Assembly: GCA_039024375.1 (NCBI GenBank)
Contig: JBCCQK010000001.1
Location: 1 to 60,114, forward strand
Direction of reading: 5' to 3'
DNA from: JAFMDF01 sp039024375
GTDB lineage: Bacteria; Bacteroidota; Bacteroidia; Chitinophagales; Saprospiraceae
Length of the DNA: 60,114 nt
A model generated the notes under the pieces. That model was not told where the DNA came from. It saw nothing but the letters and a program-made list of their open reading frames with translations, and did no database searches. The position numbers and the translations under genes are program-made. Positions 18,255-26,451 of this stretch are shown one piece after another; the stretch's first letter is position 1, and the number at the start of each line of letters is the position of its first letter.

Positions 18255-20714
18255 ATGTTCCAAAATAACTTAAAACTAGCTTTTCGAAATTTACTAAAAA
18301 ACAAAACGCAATCGAGCATTTTGATTGTCGGATTGACCATTGGCATGGCGGCCTGTATGTTGTTACTGCAGTACGTCAATTTTGAGTTGAGTTTCGATGA
18401 TTTTCATCAAAAGCAATCGAACATTTATAGGATAGTCAACGAACGGATTCAGAACGGGGAGACGGTGCAAAAAGGAACCATTACCTATCCGACCATTGGG
18501 CCAACCATGCGAGAAGAATTTCCCGAGGTGAAAAACTTTACTCGAATGTATTATAGTTCGGATGTGATGATTGTGAGGGATAATGAAGTAGAACCCGTAG
18601 AACCAGGATTGTGGGTAGATGAGCATTTTTTCGAACTGTTTGATTTCAAAATACTGGCTAGCGAAGGGTTGCAATTACTCAACGAAACCAATCAGCTAGT
18701 ATTGACCCAAGACCTTGCCGACCGCTATTTTCCTGCCGCTAAAGGGAATTACGAAAAGGTAATTGGCCAAGAAATGCGGATTGACCGCGACCCCGACGTG
18801 TATAAAATTGTGGGCGTCTGCGAAAATGTACCCGCCAATTCCAGTATCCAATTTGAAATGTTGGGTAGCTACGCTTCCTGTATTCGCTACATGGGAGAAG
18901 GGGCGGATAACAGTTGGACGTTCTCGGATTTTTACCATTTTATCGAGCTAGCATCCGAAACGGATGTGGCTGCTTTGGAAGCAAAATTTACCGATTTTAG
19001 TGAACGCCATTTTCGGGGTACCGAAGTGTCGGGAAGTAAGGAAATATTTACGCTACAACCTTTCGCCGATGCGCATCTGTATTCGGCAGACTTGGAATAC
19101 GAAATTGGCCGAACAGCCAACGGACAAGCCGTTTGGTCTTTGCTCATCATTGCCTTTTTCATTTTGGTCATTGCTTGGATAAATTACGTCAATTTGAGTT
19201 CTGTTCGGGCCATTGAGCGGGCCAAGGAAGTGGGCGTTCGAAAAGTATTAGGCGCCAATCGAGGACAATTGATTCGACAATTTTTGGCGGAAGCCCTAGC
19301 GGTCAATACGTTTAGCCTACTTTTAGCGGTTGGGTTGGTGCAAATAGTGAGTCCATTTTTTGCAACGCATTTTGGATTATCCCCCGAAAATTTGAGTCTT
19401 TTCAGCAGCCAAAATGTAGGGAATTATTTGTGGTTGGCGCTATTTGGATTGATTGTTTTGGGGGTACTCGTTTCGGGGATTTATCCTGCGCTGTTGCTTT
19501 CTTCTTCCCAAATGACGAGTGTATTGAAAGGCGTGTTTGCTAAAAAAGCGGGCGGAGGCTATCTGCGAAAAGGACTCGTCGTTTTTCAGTTTACGATGTC
19601 CATTGCCTTGATTATTACTACGACTTTGGTGTCTAATCAAATCCAATACATGAGCCAACAAGATTTGGGCTTTGATGCTAGTCAAATCATGGTGGTGAAT
19701 TCCCCCGAAATGACGGGGTTTGATAGCACCTTTATTGATAAAATGGACGCCTTGAAAGCAGAATTAGCCAAATTTTCAACCATCAACAAAGCGGCTACTT
19801 CGGGTAGGGTACCGGGCGAACGGATGGGGCGTATTTTTGACCTACGAAAGTCCGCAGAGAAAAATACGGAACAAACCTACACCACGAATTTTATTTTTAC
19901 CGATTTTGAATTTGCGGAAACTTACGGCTTAACGCCTAAAGCGGGTCGTTTTTTTCGCCAACAAGACCATAACATTAACGGCAGTTTGATTGATAAAATC
20001 GTCATCAACGAAGCGATGGTTCGAATGCTCGGGTTTGCCACTAACGAAGCGGCCGTCCAAGAAAAATTATTTTTTAACAACCGAGATTATACTATCGTTG
20101 GCGTCTTACCCGATTTCCACCAACGGTCATTGCATCACCAAATTGAACCTATTCTTTTTGCACCTTTTTACAGCACTTTCAATGCTTTGTCGTTAAACAT
20201 TACGACGCAAAATATATCCGAAACGTTGTTGAATGTAAAGCAGACCTACGCCGAATTTTTCCCTGGTAACACTTTCGATTATTACTTTTTGGACGAATCT
20301 TTCCAACAACTGTACGAGTCCGAACAGCGCTTTGGAAGCATCCTATCTTTCTTTACGTTGTTAACGATTCTTATTGCTTGTTTGGGATTATTCGGCTTAG
20401 CGGCCTACACTACTTTTTTACGAACCAAAGAAATTGGCGTCCGAAAAGTATTGGGGGCTTCCGCTGTGAGTATCGTTGCTTTGTTGTCCAAAGACTTTTT
20501 ACGATTAGTGTTTATTGCATTGGTATTGGCTATCCCACTAGCTTGGTGGACGATGAATTACTGGTTGCAGGACTTCGCCTATCGAGTGGAGATGCAGTGG
20601 TGGGTGTTCGTGGTCGCAGGTGTTGGAGCCATTGGTATCGCTTTTTTGACCGTTAGCTATCAAAGTATCAAAGCAGCGGTGGCGAATCCGATTCAGAGTT
20701 TGAAAACGGAGTAA
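18255..20714 (+). CDS. FtsX/MacB-family ABC transporter permease (array member 6)
   Basis: Start chosen at 18255 (MFQNNLKLAFRNLLKNKTQS, 819 residues), because the frame upstream to 18150 is repeat DNA and other members begin with the same short amphipathic leader. The order is TM helix (ILIVGLTIGMAACMLLL), periplasmic domain, FtsX core 1 (AWINYVNLSSVRAIERAKE, GVRKVLGAN), second periplasmic domain, and FtsX core 2 (LAAYTTFLRTKEIGVRKVLG), ending NPIQSLKTE. Core 2 lacks the usual AERR and has TTFLR instead. It is the last of the six. The strand switches to minus after it, with a convergent dps gene 122 bp on. Confidence 0.9.
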   Translation: MFQNNLKLAFRNLLKNKTQSSILIVGLTIGMAACMLLLQYVNFELSFDDFHQKQSNIYRIVNERIQNGETVQKGTITYPTIGPTMREEFPEVKNFTRMYYSSDVMIVRDNEVEPVEPGLWVDEHFFELFDFKILASEGLQLLNETNQLVLTQDLADRYFPAAKGNYEKVIGQEMRIDRDPDVYKIVGVCENVPANSSIQFEMLGSYASCIRYMGEGADNSWTFSDFYHFIELASETDVAALEAKFTDFSERHFRGTEVSGSKEIFTLQPFADAHLYSADLEYEIGRTANGQAVWSLLIIAFFILVIAWINYVNLSSVRAIERAKEVGVRKVLGANRGQLIRQFLAEALAVNTFSLLLAVGLVQIVSPFFATHFGLSPENLSLFSSQNVGNYLWLALFGLIVLGVLVSGIYPALLLSSSQMTSVLKGVFAKKAGGGYLRKGLVVFQFTMSIALIITTTLVSNQIQYMSQQDLGFDASQIMVVNSPEMTGFDSTFIDKMDALKAELAKFSTINKAATSGRVPGERMGRIFDLRKSAEKNTEQTYTTNFIFTDFEFAETYGLTPKAGRFFRQQDHNINGSLIDKIVINEAMVRMLGFATNEAAVQEKLFFNNRDYTIVGVLPDFHQRSLHHQIEPILFAPFYSTFNALSLNITTQNISETLLNVKQTYAEFFPGNTFDYYFLDESFQQLYESEQRFGSILSFFTLLTILIACLGLFGLAAYTTFLRTKEIGVRKVLGASAVSIVALLSKDFLRLVFIALVLAIPLAWWTMNYWLQDFAYRVEMQWWVFVVAGVGAIGIAFLTVSYQSIKAAVANPIQSLKTE

Positions 20715-20836
20715 ATAGTATCAAGTTACCCACTAATTCGTGATTGCAATAACTGATTGGCCAAACGCAGGTGAGGCGCATCGCCCCACTTGTCGTTATA
20801 GCCGTAACCCTGATGGTAGCTAGCAGGCGAGTTTCC

Positions 20837-21316
20837 CTAATCGTTCAAATAAGCGGAATACATCCAAACCAATTTTTCTTGTTCTCTGATGTAATCGCTC
20901 ATTAGCGCATTCGTTCCTTCGTCATTTTTATCCTCCGATGATTCGAGTAATTCCCGCTCGATGGGTAGTAAAATTTCGTACCCTTTCAGAATGGCTTTAA
21001 TTGCTTTGGTGCCACTCGAAACGTTCTTAGCTTCTTTAACCTTAGCTACTTCTATGTAGTCAGTGTACGTGTGTAAAGGAATAAAGCCCAAAGTTAAAAT
21101 TCTTTCTGCTATTTCGTCAATTTTGAGCAGCGAGTCATCGTACAGTTCTTCAAACTTCAAGTGCAGTTCAAAAAATTTATCGCCCTTGATATTCCAATGG
21201 AATCCACGCGCGTTCATGTAGAAAATTTGATAATTCGCCAAAAGTTCGTTTAGCGTTTGGGCAAGTGATTCGGCGTCTTTTTTGTTAAGCCCGATTTTGT
21301 TAAGATTCTTTACCAT
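20837..21316 (-). CDS. dps: Dps-family DNA-binding ferritin-like protein
   Basis: The 159-residue protein from 21316 (MVKNLNKIGLNKKDAESLAQ) is of normal Dps length; the in-frame ATG at 21361 would add 15 unlikely residues. The ferroxidase signature is clear: NARGFHWNIKGDKFFELH, then FEELYDDSLLKIDEIAERIL, with the H and D/E ligands at the expected spacing in a four-helix bundle. Dps dodecamers oxidise Fe(II) with H2O2, store iron and protect DNA in stress or stationary phase. The gene stands alone between the convergent permease array and the MBL hydrolase. The short N-terminal tail contains lysines that could touch DNA. Confidence 0.92.
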   Translation of the reverse strand: MVKNLNKIGLNKKDAESLAQTLNELLANYQIFYMNARGFHWNIKGDKFFELHLKFEELYDDSLLKIDEIAERILTLGFIPLHTYTDYIEVAKVKEAKNVSSGTKAIKAILKGYEILLPIERELLESSEDKNDEGTNALMSDYIREQEKLVWMYSAYLND

Positions 21317-21532
21317 GTCAATTTTTTTATGATTTATGATAGAAAAAGTCCTAACAGTCACAATAAGGATTTGGATGTCAATTTTTTGCTTTTTTTTGAA
21401 AATCGTTCCTCAAATCTATCAAGTTTATCTGCGTTCCCATCACGGATAAGAGGTTGAAAACGAGCATAATGCTAGCATTTTCTTTGTTTGGCCTAGTAGC
21501 CTACTTAGCATTTGAAAACCAGATAGATACCA

Positions 21533-22573
21533 TCAAGACGTCCACCAAGGAGTTGTCTGTTGGAGCGAAATATCGAATAGCTGCCCCAACTCTGGTAAAA
21601 CGTACTCGACATTATGGGCCTTGGCCGCTTCGACAAAAACTTCAGCGGGTTCTGACCAAGTGTGTTGATAGGAGAGTGCAAAACCTGCCCAGTGCACGGG
21701 CATTATCTTTTTTACCTTCGCATCGATGGCCGCCTGTACACTTTCGTCCGGAAATAAATGGACAGGACGCCAATCGTCGTTGTATTGCCCACATTCCATC
21801 AAACCAAAATCAAAAGGACCCAATCGTTCGCCAATGGTTTTGAAGTGTTGATTGTAGCCACCGTCGCCACTGAACCAGATATTCTCGGTCGCCGTTTTGA
21901 GTGCCCACCCACCCCACAGACATTTGAGTCGGTCCGTCAGCCCACGACCAGAAAAATGTTGGGTGGGGGTAAAAGTGATGGAAAGATTTCCCAAATCCTG
22001 CGAATCCCACCAGTCCATTTCAGTAATTGAGTCGGGGCGAACGCCCCAACTAACTAGGTGTCGTTTGACGCCCAAAGCAACGATGTACTGTTTAACTTTG
22101 CCTTTTAGTCGCTGGATGCTGGCATAGTCTAAATGGTCGTAATGGTCATGCGTCAATAACACGACGTCAATGGTAGGAAATTGCTCGATTAGACTTAGGG
22201 TATTCTCCGAGAATCGCTTGGTTACAATTGGCGCAATCGGTGTCGTGTCTGGCCCAAGCATGGGGTCAATGAGTACTGTCTTTCCACTAGCTCTTAGCAA
22301 GATGGCGGAATGGCCATACCAAATCATTTTCACTTGTTCGCTGGGAGCTAAAAAAGCCGCTTTGTCAAAAGGAACTACGGGAATCGGGGAATCGGGAATC
22401 TGCTTCTTTTTGTTGGTTAATTGTCGGTAGAGTACACCCGGAATTTTGGAAAAAGGCATATCTACTTCCACGTTTTCGATGTTTTGGAAGCGATTGTTTT
22501 GCCAATTGGAGGAGCGCTGGTAGGTAGCTAAATCTTGTTTCGTTATTTTGCCGCCGAATTGTTTGAAGAACAT
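21533..22573 (-). CDS. Metallo-beta-lactamase-fold hydrolase, NAPE-PLD/UlaG-like
   Basis: The 346-residue protein has the MBL motif HDHYDH at H142-H144-D146-H147, preceded by YGHSAILLRASGKTVLIDPM and followed by FTPTQHFSGRG, WFSGDGGYN and a C-terminal MPVHWAGFALS with the last metal ligand. This order fits the branch of the superfamily that includes N-acyl-phosphatidylethanolamine phospholipase D and UlaG-like lactonases. A cytoplasmic di-metal hydrolase is predicted. Substrate cannot be decided. The methyltransferase gene lies 20 bp upstream on the same strand, so the two are probably co-transcribed. Confidence 0.85.
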   Translation of the reverse strand: MFFKQFGGKITKQDLATYQRSSNWQNNRFQNIENVEVDMPFSKIPGVLYRQLTNKKKQIPDSPIPVVPFDKAAFLAPSEQVKMIWYGHSAILLRASGKTVLIDPMLGPDTTPIAPIVTKRFSENTLSLIEQFPTIDVVLLTHDHYDHLDYASIQRLKGKVKQYIVALGVKRHLVSWGVRPDSITEMDWWDSQDLGNLSITFTPTQHFSGRGLTDRLKCLWGGWALKTATENIWFSGDGGYNQHFKTIGERLGPFDFGLMECGQYNDDWRPVHLFPDESVQAAIDAKVKKIMPVHWAGFALSYQHTWSEPAEVFVEAAKAHNVEYVLPELGQLFDISLQQTTPWWTS

Positions 22574-22593
22574 AAGAAGTTGTGTTATTACTA

Positions 22594-23319
22594 CTACTTT
22601 ATTATCTGATAGGTCGTTAAATAGGTTTTCGTAGCAACTATCAGATTATTGGACTCAAAGATAGTGCTTAATTTTTCCGTAACGTGTTGGTGTAAGTTGT
22701 TGACTTCGAAAATTTTAGCTATTTCCACATAACTACTTTGGACGGATAGTAGTAGATGAGCGATATTTTCGATAGCTATGGAGATATTGATAGACTGCTG
22801 AATTTCTTTTTGATGGATTAAATAGTTGGACGGCAAATCATCAAAATTCGCTTGGTGGTCGTAAGCAATAGCTGGTTCGGACAGTGTCACGCCGAGTGCC
22901 TTTAATACAAAATCTAGCGAAAGGTCAAAGTCGTATAAGACAACCACTGCTTCGTTTTGGCAAACCCTAATCACTTCATCAAGTAGTGCGGGGGATTTTG
23001 CATAAAAAAGAGAGCCTGCAAAGGTGATTACATCGAAGTGATGGTCTGGAAAATCAAAGGATAAGCCGTCGTAATGTTGGTAAGTTACTTTAGGATGAGG
23101 AATCGCTTGACTCAGCATTGCTCGACTTGGTTCTATGCCTATCACTTGCTCACAGAAAGAAGTTAAAGCAATGGCGGATTGCCCGACGCCACACCCGACG
23201 TCTAGTCCTAGACGATACGATTTTTCTCCTTTAAAATATTGGTTTAAAATAGTTTCGTGTAAGTTTGGACGGTAGGCTGCATAATGTTCCGCAGTAATTT
23301 GGTCGTATTCTTTGGACAT
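22594..23319 (-). CDS. Class I SAM-dependent methyltransferase
   Basis: The 241-residue protein carries motif I LGLDVGCGVGQSAIAL at about residues 37-52, an acidic strand end at IGIEPSRAM, motif II-like FDVITFAGSLFYAKSP and a post-motif helix, the plan of Methyltransf_11 (UbiE/COQ5-like small-molecule methyltransferases). The C-terminal ~90 residues are specific and may bind substrate. It is the upstream gene of a probable two-gene unit with the MBL hydrolase (20-bp gap). Substrate unknown. Confidence 0.85.
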   Translation of the reverse strand: MSKEYDQITAEHYAAYRPNLHETILNQYFKGEKSYRLGLDVGCGVGQSAIALTSFCEQVIGIEPSRAMLSQAIPHPKVTYQHYDGLSFDFPDHHFDVITFAGSLFYAKSPALLDEVIRVCQNEAVVVLYDFDLSLDFVLKALGVTLSEPAIAYDHQANFDDLPSNYLIHQKEIQQSINISIAIENIAHLLLSVQSSYVEIAKIFEVNNLHQHVTEKLSTIFESNNLIVATKTYLTTYQIIK

Positions 23320-23477
23320 AGTTGAGTTATATTTTAGAATAAAATTTAGGGCTGCACGAAGTTTACAAATTAGTTATGATAAAAAATAGTTACCTTTTTG
23401 AAAAAAATCTTCTCGTCTGTAATTTTTCCCTTCTTTCAGTTACTAACGTAAAAAATCTACTCATCAGCAACGATTGA

Positions 23478-23963
23478 ATGGCTACGAATAGCGAACAGGA
23501 ATTTATCGAACGGATTCAAAAACATTCGGGTATCATCCATAAAATTATCCACTTGTACGTGGATGATTTGGAAGACCAACGAGACTTGCACCAAGAAATC
23601 TTATTGCAAGCGTGGAAGTCGTTTGCCCAATTTCGGGGCGATGCCCGTTTCTCGACTTGGTTGTATAAAGTAAGTTTGAATACCGCCCTGACGTTTCAGC
23701 GAAAACAAACTCGACAAGCTAAATTAGCTGAAATATCCGAAACAATAGCGGAAGATAGTAGCGAACAGGCTGACCGTTCCGACTTGCTGTATCGCCTAGT
23801 GCGCCAACTGCATCAAGTGGACCGAATGATAATGACGTTACATTTGGAAGGGTATAAAAACGGGGAAATTGCAGAGATAACGGGACTCACCCTTAACCAC
23901 ATTAACGTAAAGTTGCATCGACTCAAAAACCAAATAATTAACCAGTTAGGGATGAGGAATTAA
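23478..23963 (+). CDS. ECF-type RNA polymerase sigma factor
   Basis: The 161-residue protein has region 2 (DLEDQRDLHQEILLQAWKSF, then ARFSTWLYKVSLNTAL) and region 4 (LYRLVRQLHQVDRMIMTLHL, GYKNGEIAEITGLTLNHINV), with the typical short linker. It starts 158 bp from the divergent methyltransferase. The next gene, a small membrane protein, begins 159 bp downstream and is probably its cognate regulator, but a foldback element (23961-24101) fills the space between. The stop codon lies in that element. Confidence 0.9.
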   Translation: MATNSEQEFIERIQKHSGIIHKIIHLYVDDLEDQRDLHQEILLQAWKSFAQFRGDARFSTWLYKVSLNTALTFQRKQTRQAKLAEISETIAEDSSEQADRSDLLYRLVRQLHQVDRMIMTLHLEGYKNGEIAEITGLTLNHINVKLHRLKNQIINQLGMRN

Positions 23964-24101
23964 ATAAACTATGCAAAATGACGAGCCTATTTTTTCTTTT
24001 AGCAAGGCAAATTTTTTCAGCATAGCCGCAGCTACGTTGGCAAAATTTAACGTAGCTAAAAGGAAAAAGAGGCCGTCAGATGTGTAGGTTATTTATTTCG
24101 T
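23961..24101. repeat. ~140-bp foldback element (family B, copy 1)
   Basis: The left half from 23964 (AATAAACTATGCAAAATGAC...) aligns with the reverse complement of the right end (AATAAATAACCTACACATCT...) through a common CCTaTTTTTtCTTTTAGC block, and the inner part (CAAGGCAAATTTTTTCAGCA...) also folds on itself. A diverged relative with the same internal order lies at 34603-34764. No coding content. It begins at the sigma-factor stop codon. Confidence 0.7.
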
Positions 24102-24122
24102 CATCCCTTAAAAAAGCTTAGT

Positions 24123-24740
24123 ATGGATTTGCGCAAAGAATGGCAGCAGCTGCACCAAGAAAAATTTAATTATTCATCAATCAATAAAGAATCAATTATG
24201 AATGCGATTTATCAAGAATCTACTTCTACCGTTAGTAAGCTGAAATATCGTTTAAAAGGGAAATTATATTGGATTACCTTTTTTATCACGATTGGAGCTA
24301 TTTGGATGCTATTTAGCCTAGACACTCCGGACCTGCTGCTTATTCAAGGTGTTTTTCTCACGGCTTACCTGCTGGGAGGGATATTTATTGGACTCGAATA
24401 TCGTAAATTGGAAGTAGGGTTTGATTTGTCTGACCAGACATTACCATTCATGAAAAAACAAGCGCAAATTATGAAACGAGCCTTGCAGTTTGAAAAAATT
24501 TGGGGTTTGTTATTTTTTCCCATTGCGGCAGTGGGTGGCTTGGCGGTTGGTAATATTAGTAAAGGTATTGCTCTAAGTGAACTTTGGCGAGACCCTACAT
24601 TTTTACTGATTGCGTTGGGATGCGTAGCTATATTAGCCCCTTTGGGTGTCTGGCTAAGCGATAGACTAAATGATAAGTCTTTCGGAAAGTTACTAAAAGA
24701 GTTGCAGGATAATATTCGGAGAATGGAGGATATCTTGTAG
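24123..24740 (+). CDS. Small integral membrane protein, putative regulator of the upstream sigma factor
   Basis: The 205-residue protein has a charged N-terminal ~45 residues (MDLRKEWQQLHQEKFNYSS...) and four predicted TM helices at about 46-64, 69-90, 120-142 and 155-178, then a short charged tail. I do not recognise the family. Position directly after an ECF sigma factor on the same strand, with a cytoplasmic N-terminal arm long enough to bind it, suggests an anti-sigma or sensor function. No zinc motif of classical anti-sigma factors is present. Confidence 0.65.
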   Translation: MDLRKEWQQLHQEKFNYSSINKESIMNAIYQESTSTVSKLKYRLKGKLYWITFFITIGAIWMLFSLDTPDLLLIQGVFLTAYLLGGIFIGLEYRKLEVGFDLSDQTLPFMKKQAQIMKRALQFEKIWGLLFFPIAAVGGLAVGNISKGIALSELWRDPTFLLIALGCVAILAPLGVWLSDRLNDKSFGKLLKELQDNIRRMEDIL

Positions 24741-25354
24741 TGTTACAGAGGTTGGATTTGGGTGGACTTCTCTTAGGCTTCCATTGATAAGCGACTTCGA
24801 CAGTTGCTAAAAGTGGTTCTTTGATATTTTTTGCACAATCAAAAATCACGAAGTGATTAAACTTGAATAACTCCGTATGAAATGCGGAGATTTGGACTAA
24901 TCCAGACCTAACAATCCTAAAGGGATTGAACTTTTGCAAAATTGTCAAAAACTCCTAAAAGCTAACGGTAGGTTTTTTGTACCTTGATTCCACCCTCTTT
25001 TCTCCATTTATAGTGGTGTAAACTAATAATTCCGTCGTGGTGATTTTTTCTTGGGTAAAGCTCACCTCATTTTTAGAAATCGTTTATCTAACAAATACTT
25101 CGACAATTTGAACATTTATCTTTATCGCTTTTCTTATCCAGCAAAGATAAGCTATTCACTTAGCAGAGACCTAAAGAATAGAGGTTTTTACTAATTTCAT
25201 ACCAACGCTCAACTATTTAGAATAGATAAGGTTAACAAGGGGAGAAGTACTCATACTTATGCTGACTTTTTTTAAAAGACAGACCATACACCAAAAACCG
25301 TGTACTGTGTACCGAATAAAATTATTACCCTTCAGCTAACTTGATTTTGTAACC
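24741..25354. other. 614-bp intergenic region with small hairpins
   Basis: No gene supported. Short hairpins are visible: CTCCGTAT (24871-24878) with ATGCGGAG (24882-24889), and CAATCC (24912-24917) with GGATTG (24923-24928), plus a TGGACTAATCCA near 24893. The last part before the Smr gene is AT-rich and unremarkable, presumably holding its promoter. Confidence 0.5.
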
Positions 25355-26395
25355 ATGCTTTTTGCCATCGGAACGAAAGTTCGACTCAAACACACGGGCG
25401 ACGAGGGAACCATCACAGAAATGCTGTCCGATGGAATGCTCAACGTATGGATTGAAGCGCAAGCGATGGAAATTCCCGTTTTTGAAGAGGATTTAGAAAG
25501 AGCGGAAGACTACGAAAACAAGCATTTAAAAGCAAAAATTATCCGTCCTAGTTCTAGTAAGAGCACTACAGTAACGACTCAAAAGCATGATTTACAACTA
25601 AGTGGACTCTCCGCTAACCAAGGGCTTTTACTAACGTTTATTCCTCGCTTAGACGAAGCAAGGTTTGTAAAAAAATATCAAGTCTATTTAATTAATGATA
25701 CGGCTTACGAATTTATCTTTAGTGCCAAAGTAAGCCTGCCTAACCTTTCTAGTCGAACCATTCATGGCAAATTAACCACTGGTGGCTCTTTCTTCCTACA
25801 AGATTTGTTATTTGACCAACTAAACGATGCGCCTACTTTTGAGATAGAAAGTTGGCCCGTGACAACTGCTGGAACGGGGAACAAACAACATAAAACGATA
25901 AAGGTAAAAGCGAAGCAGTTCTTCAAAAAATCGGTACACGTTTCCTTACTCGACCAAACGGCGCACGTTTACGTCCTAGTTGAAAAATTAGGGAAACCCA
26001 AAGCTAAAAAAGGCGAAGATTTAAAAACTTATACGCAGCAAAAAGTCCGCCCCGTTCGCTACCAACAATCTAATTATAAGCGCCATCGCCAACACGATGT
26101 AGAGGAGTTTGCCAATTTCTCGGGCGAAATCGACTTGCATATCGAAAATCTACCGAGTAGAAAAGGAAAGATGAATAACGCCGAAAAGCTACACTTGCAA
26201 CTAGACCATTTTGACCAGTTTATCGCCAAGGCGATTCGCTTGGGCGTACCGAGAATTTTCATCATTCACGGAATTGGAAAAGGTAAGTTACGAGATATTA
26301 TCGCTAGTCGGTTGATACGAATGCCCGAAGTCAAGACCTTTAAAAATGAATATCATCCTCGCTACGGGTGGGGGGCTACGGAAGTTATTTTTTAA
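25355..26395 (+). CDS. KOW-like/DUF2027 protein with C-terminal Smr domain
   Basis: The 346-residue protein begins with a small beta-barrel segment (FAIGTKVRLKHTGDEGTITE) resembling KOW/SH3 folds, continues with a beta-rich middle typical of DUF2027 (~70-230), and ends with an Smr domain (EIDLHIENL at ~260, then FIIHGIGKGKLRDII at ~303 and EYHPRYGWGATEVIF). Smr domains have DNA- or RNA-endonuclease activity; in this family the stand-alone form is more likely to act on nucleic acid in ribosome-related quality control than in mismatch repair. That function is inferred. The stop codon touches the left arm of the inverted repeat that controls the next gene. Confidence 0.85.
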   Translation: MLFAIGTKVRLKHTGDEGTITEMLSDGMLNVWIEAQAMEIPVFEEDLERAEDYENKHLKAKIIRPSSSKSTTVTTQKHDLQLSGLSANQGLLLTFIPRLDEARFVKKYQVYLINDTAYEFIFSAKVSLPNLSSRTIHGKLTTGGSFFLQDLLFDQLNDAPTFEIESWPVTTAGTGNKQHKTIKVKAKQFFKKSVHVSLLDQTAHVYVLVEKLGKPKAKKGEDLKTYTQQKVRPVRYQQSNYKRHRQHDVEEFANFSGEIDLHIENLPSRKGKMNNAEKLHLQLDHFDQFIAKAIRLGVPRIFIIHGIGKGKLRDIIASRLIRMPEVKTFKNEYHPRYGWGATEVIF

Positions 26396-26451
26396 TTTTG
26401 CTATTTCATCTAGCAGAAAACAGTTATTTTTGCTAGATGAAATAGCAAAAT
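26395..26451. promoter_or_regulatory. 21-bp perfect inverted repeat over promoter and start codon
   Basis: The 21 bases at 26395-26415 are the exact reverse complement of 26431-26451, separated by 15 bases. The right arm ends at the second base of the ATG of the DUF4143 ATPase. A sequence matching the Bacteroidota -7 element TAnnTTTG (TATTTTTG, 26425-26432) lies in the spacer and right arm, and TTTG occurs in the left arm at 26397-26400, although the distance (24 bases) is longer than usual. The arrangement suits an operator, possibly autoregulatory, or an mRNA hairpin that occludes the start. Confidence 0.65.

Noticed and set aside
4543..20714. Permease array as the exporter of the megasynthase product
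   Set aside because: The array is 25 kb away, on the other strand, with many unrelated genes between. MacB-type arrays are common in this phylum without linked assembly lines, so no link is claimed.
21454..21843. 129-residue plus-strand frame with a hydrophobic start
   Set aside because: More than two thirds of it is antisense to the well-supported MBL hydrolase, and the remainder has no recognisable features beyond a chance hydrophobic stretch.
24860..24930. Possible tRNA or riboswitch because of several small hairpins
   Set aside because: The hairpins do not form a cloverleaf, no TTC-arm consensus (GTTCRANNC) or acceptor stem was found, and no ligand-binding motif is recognised.
25355..26395. 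MutS2 mismatch-repair or recombination protein
   Set aside because: Only the C-terminal Smr domain is shared with MutS2; the ATPase and MutS core are missing.
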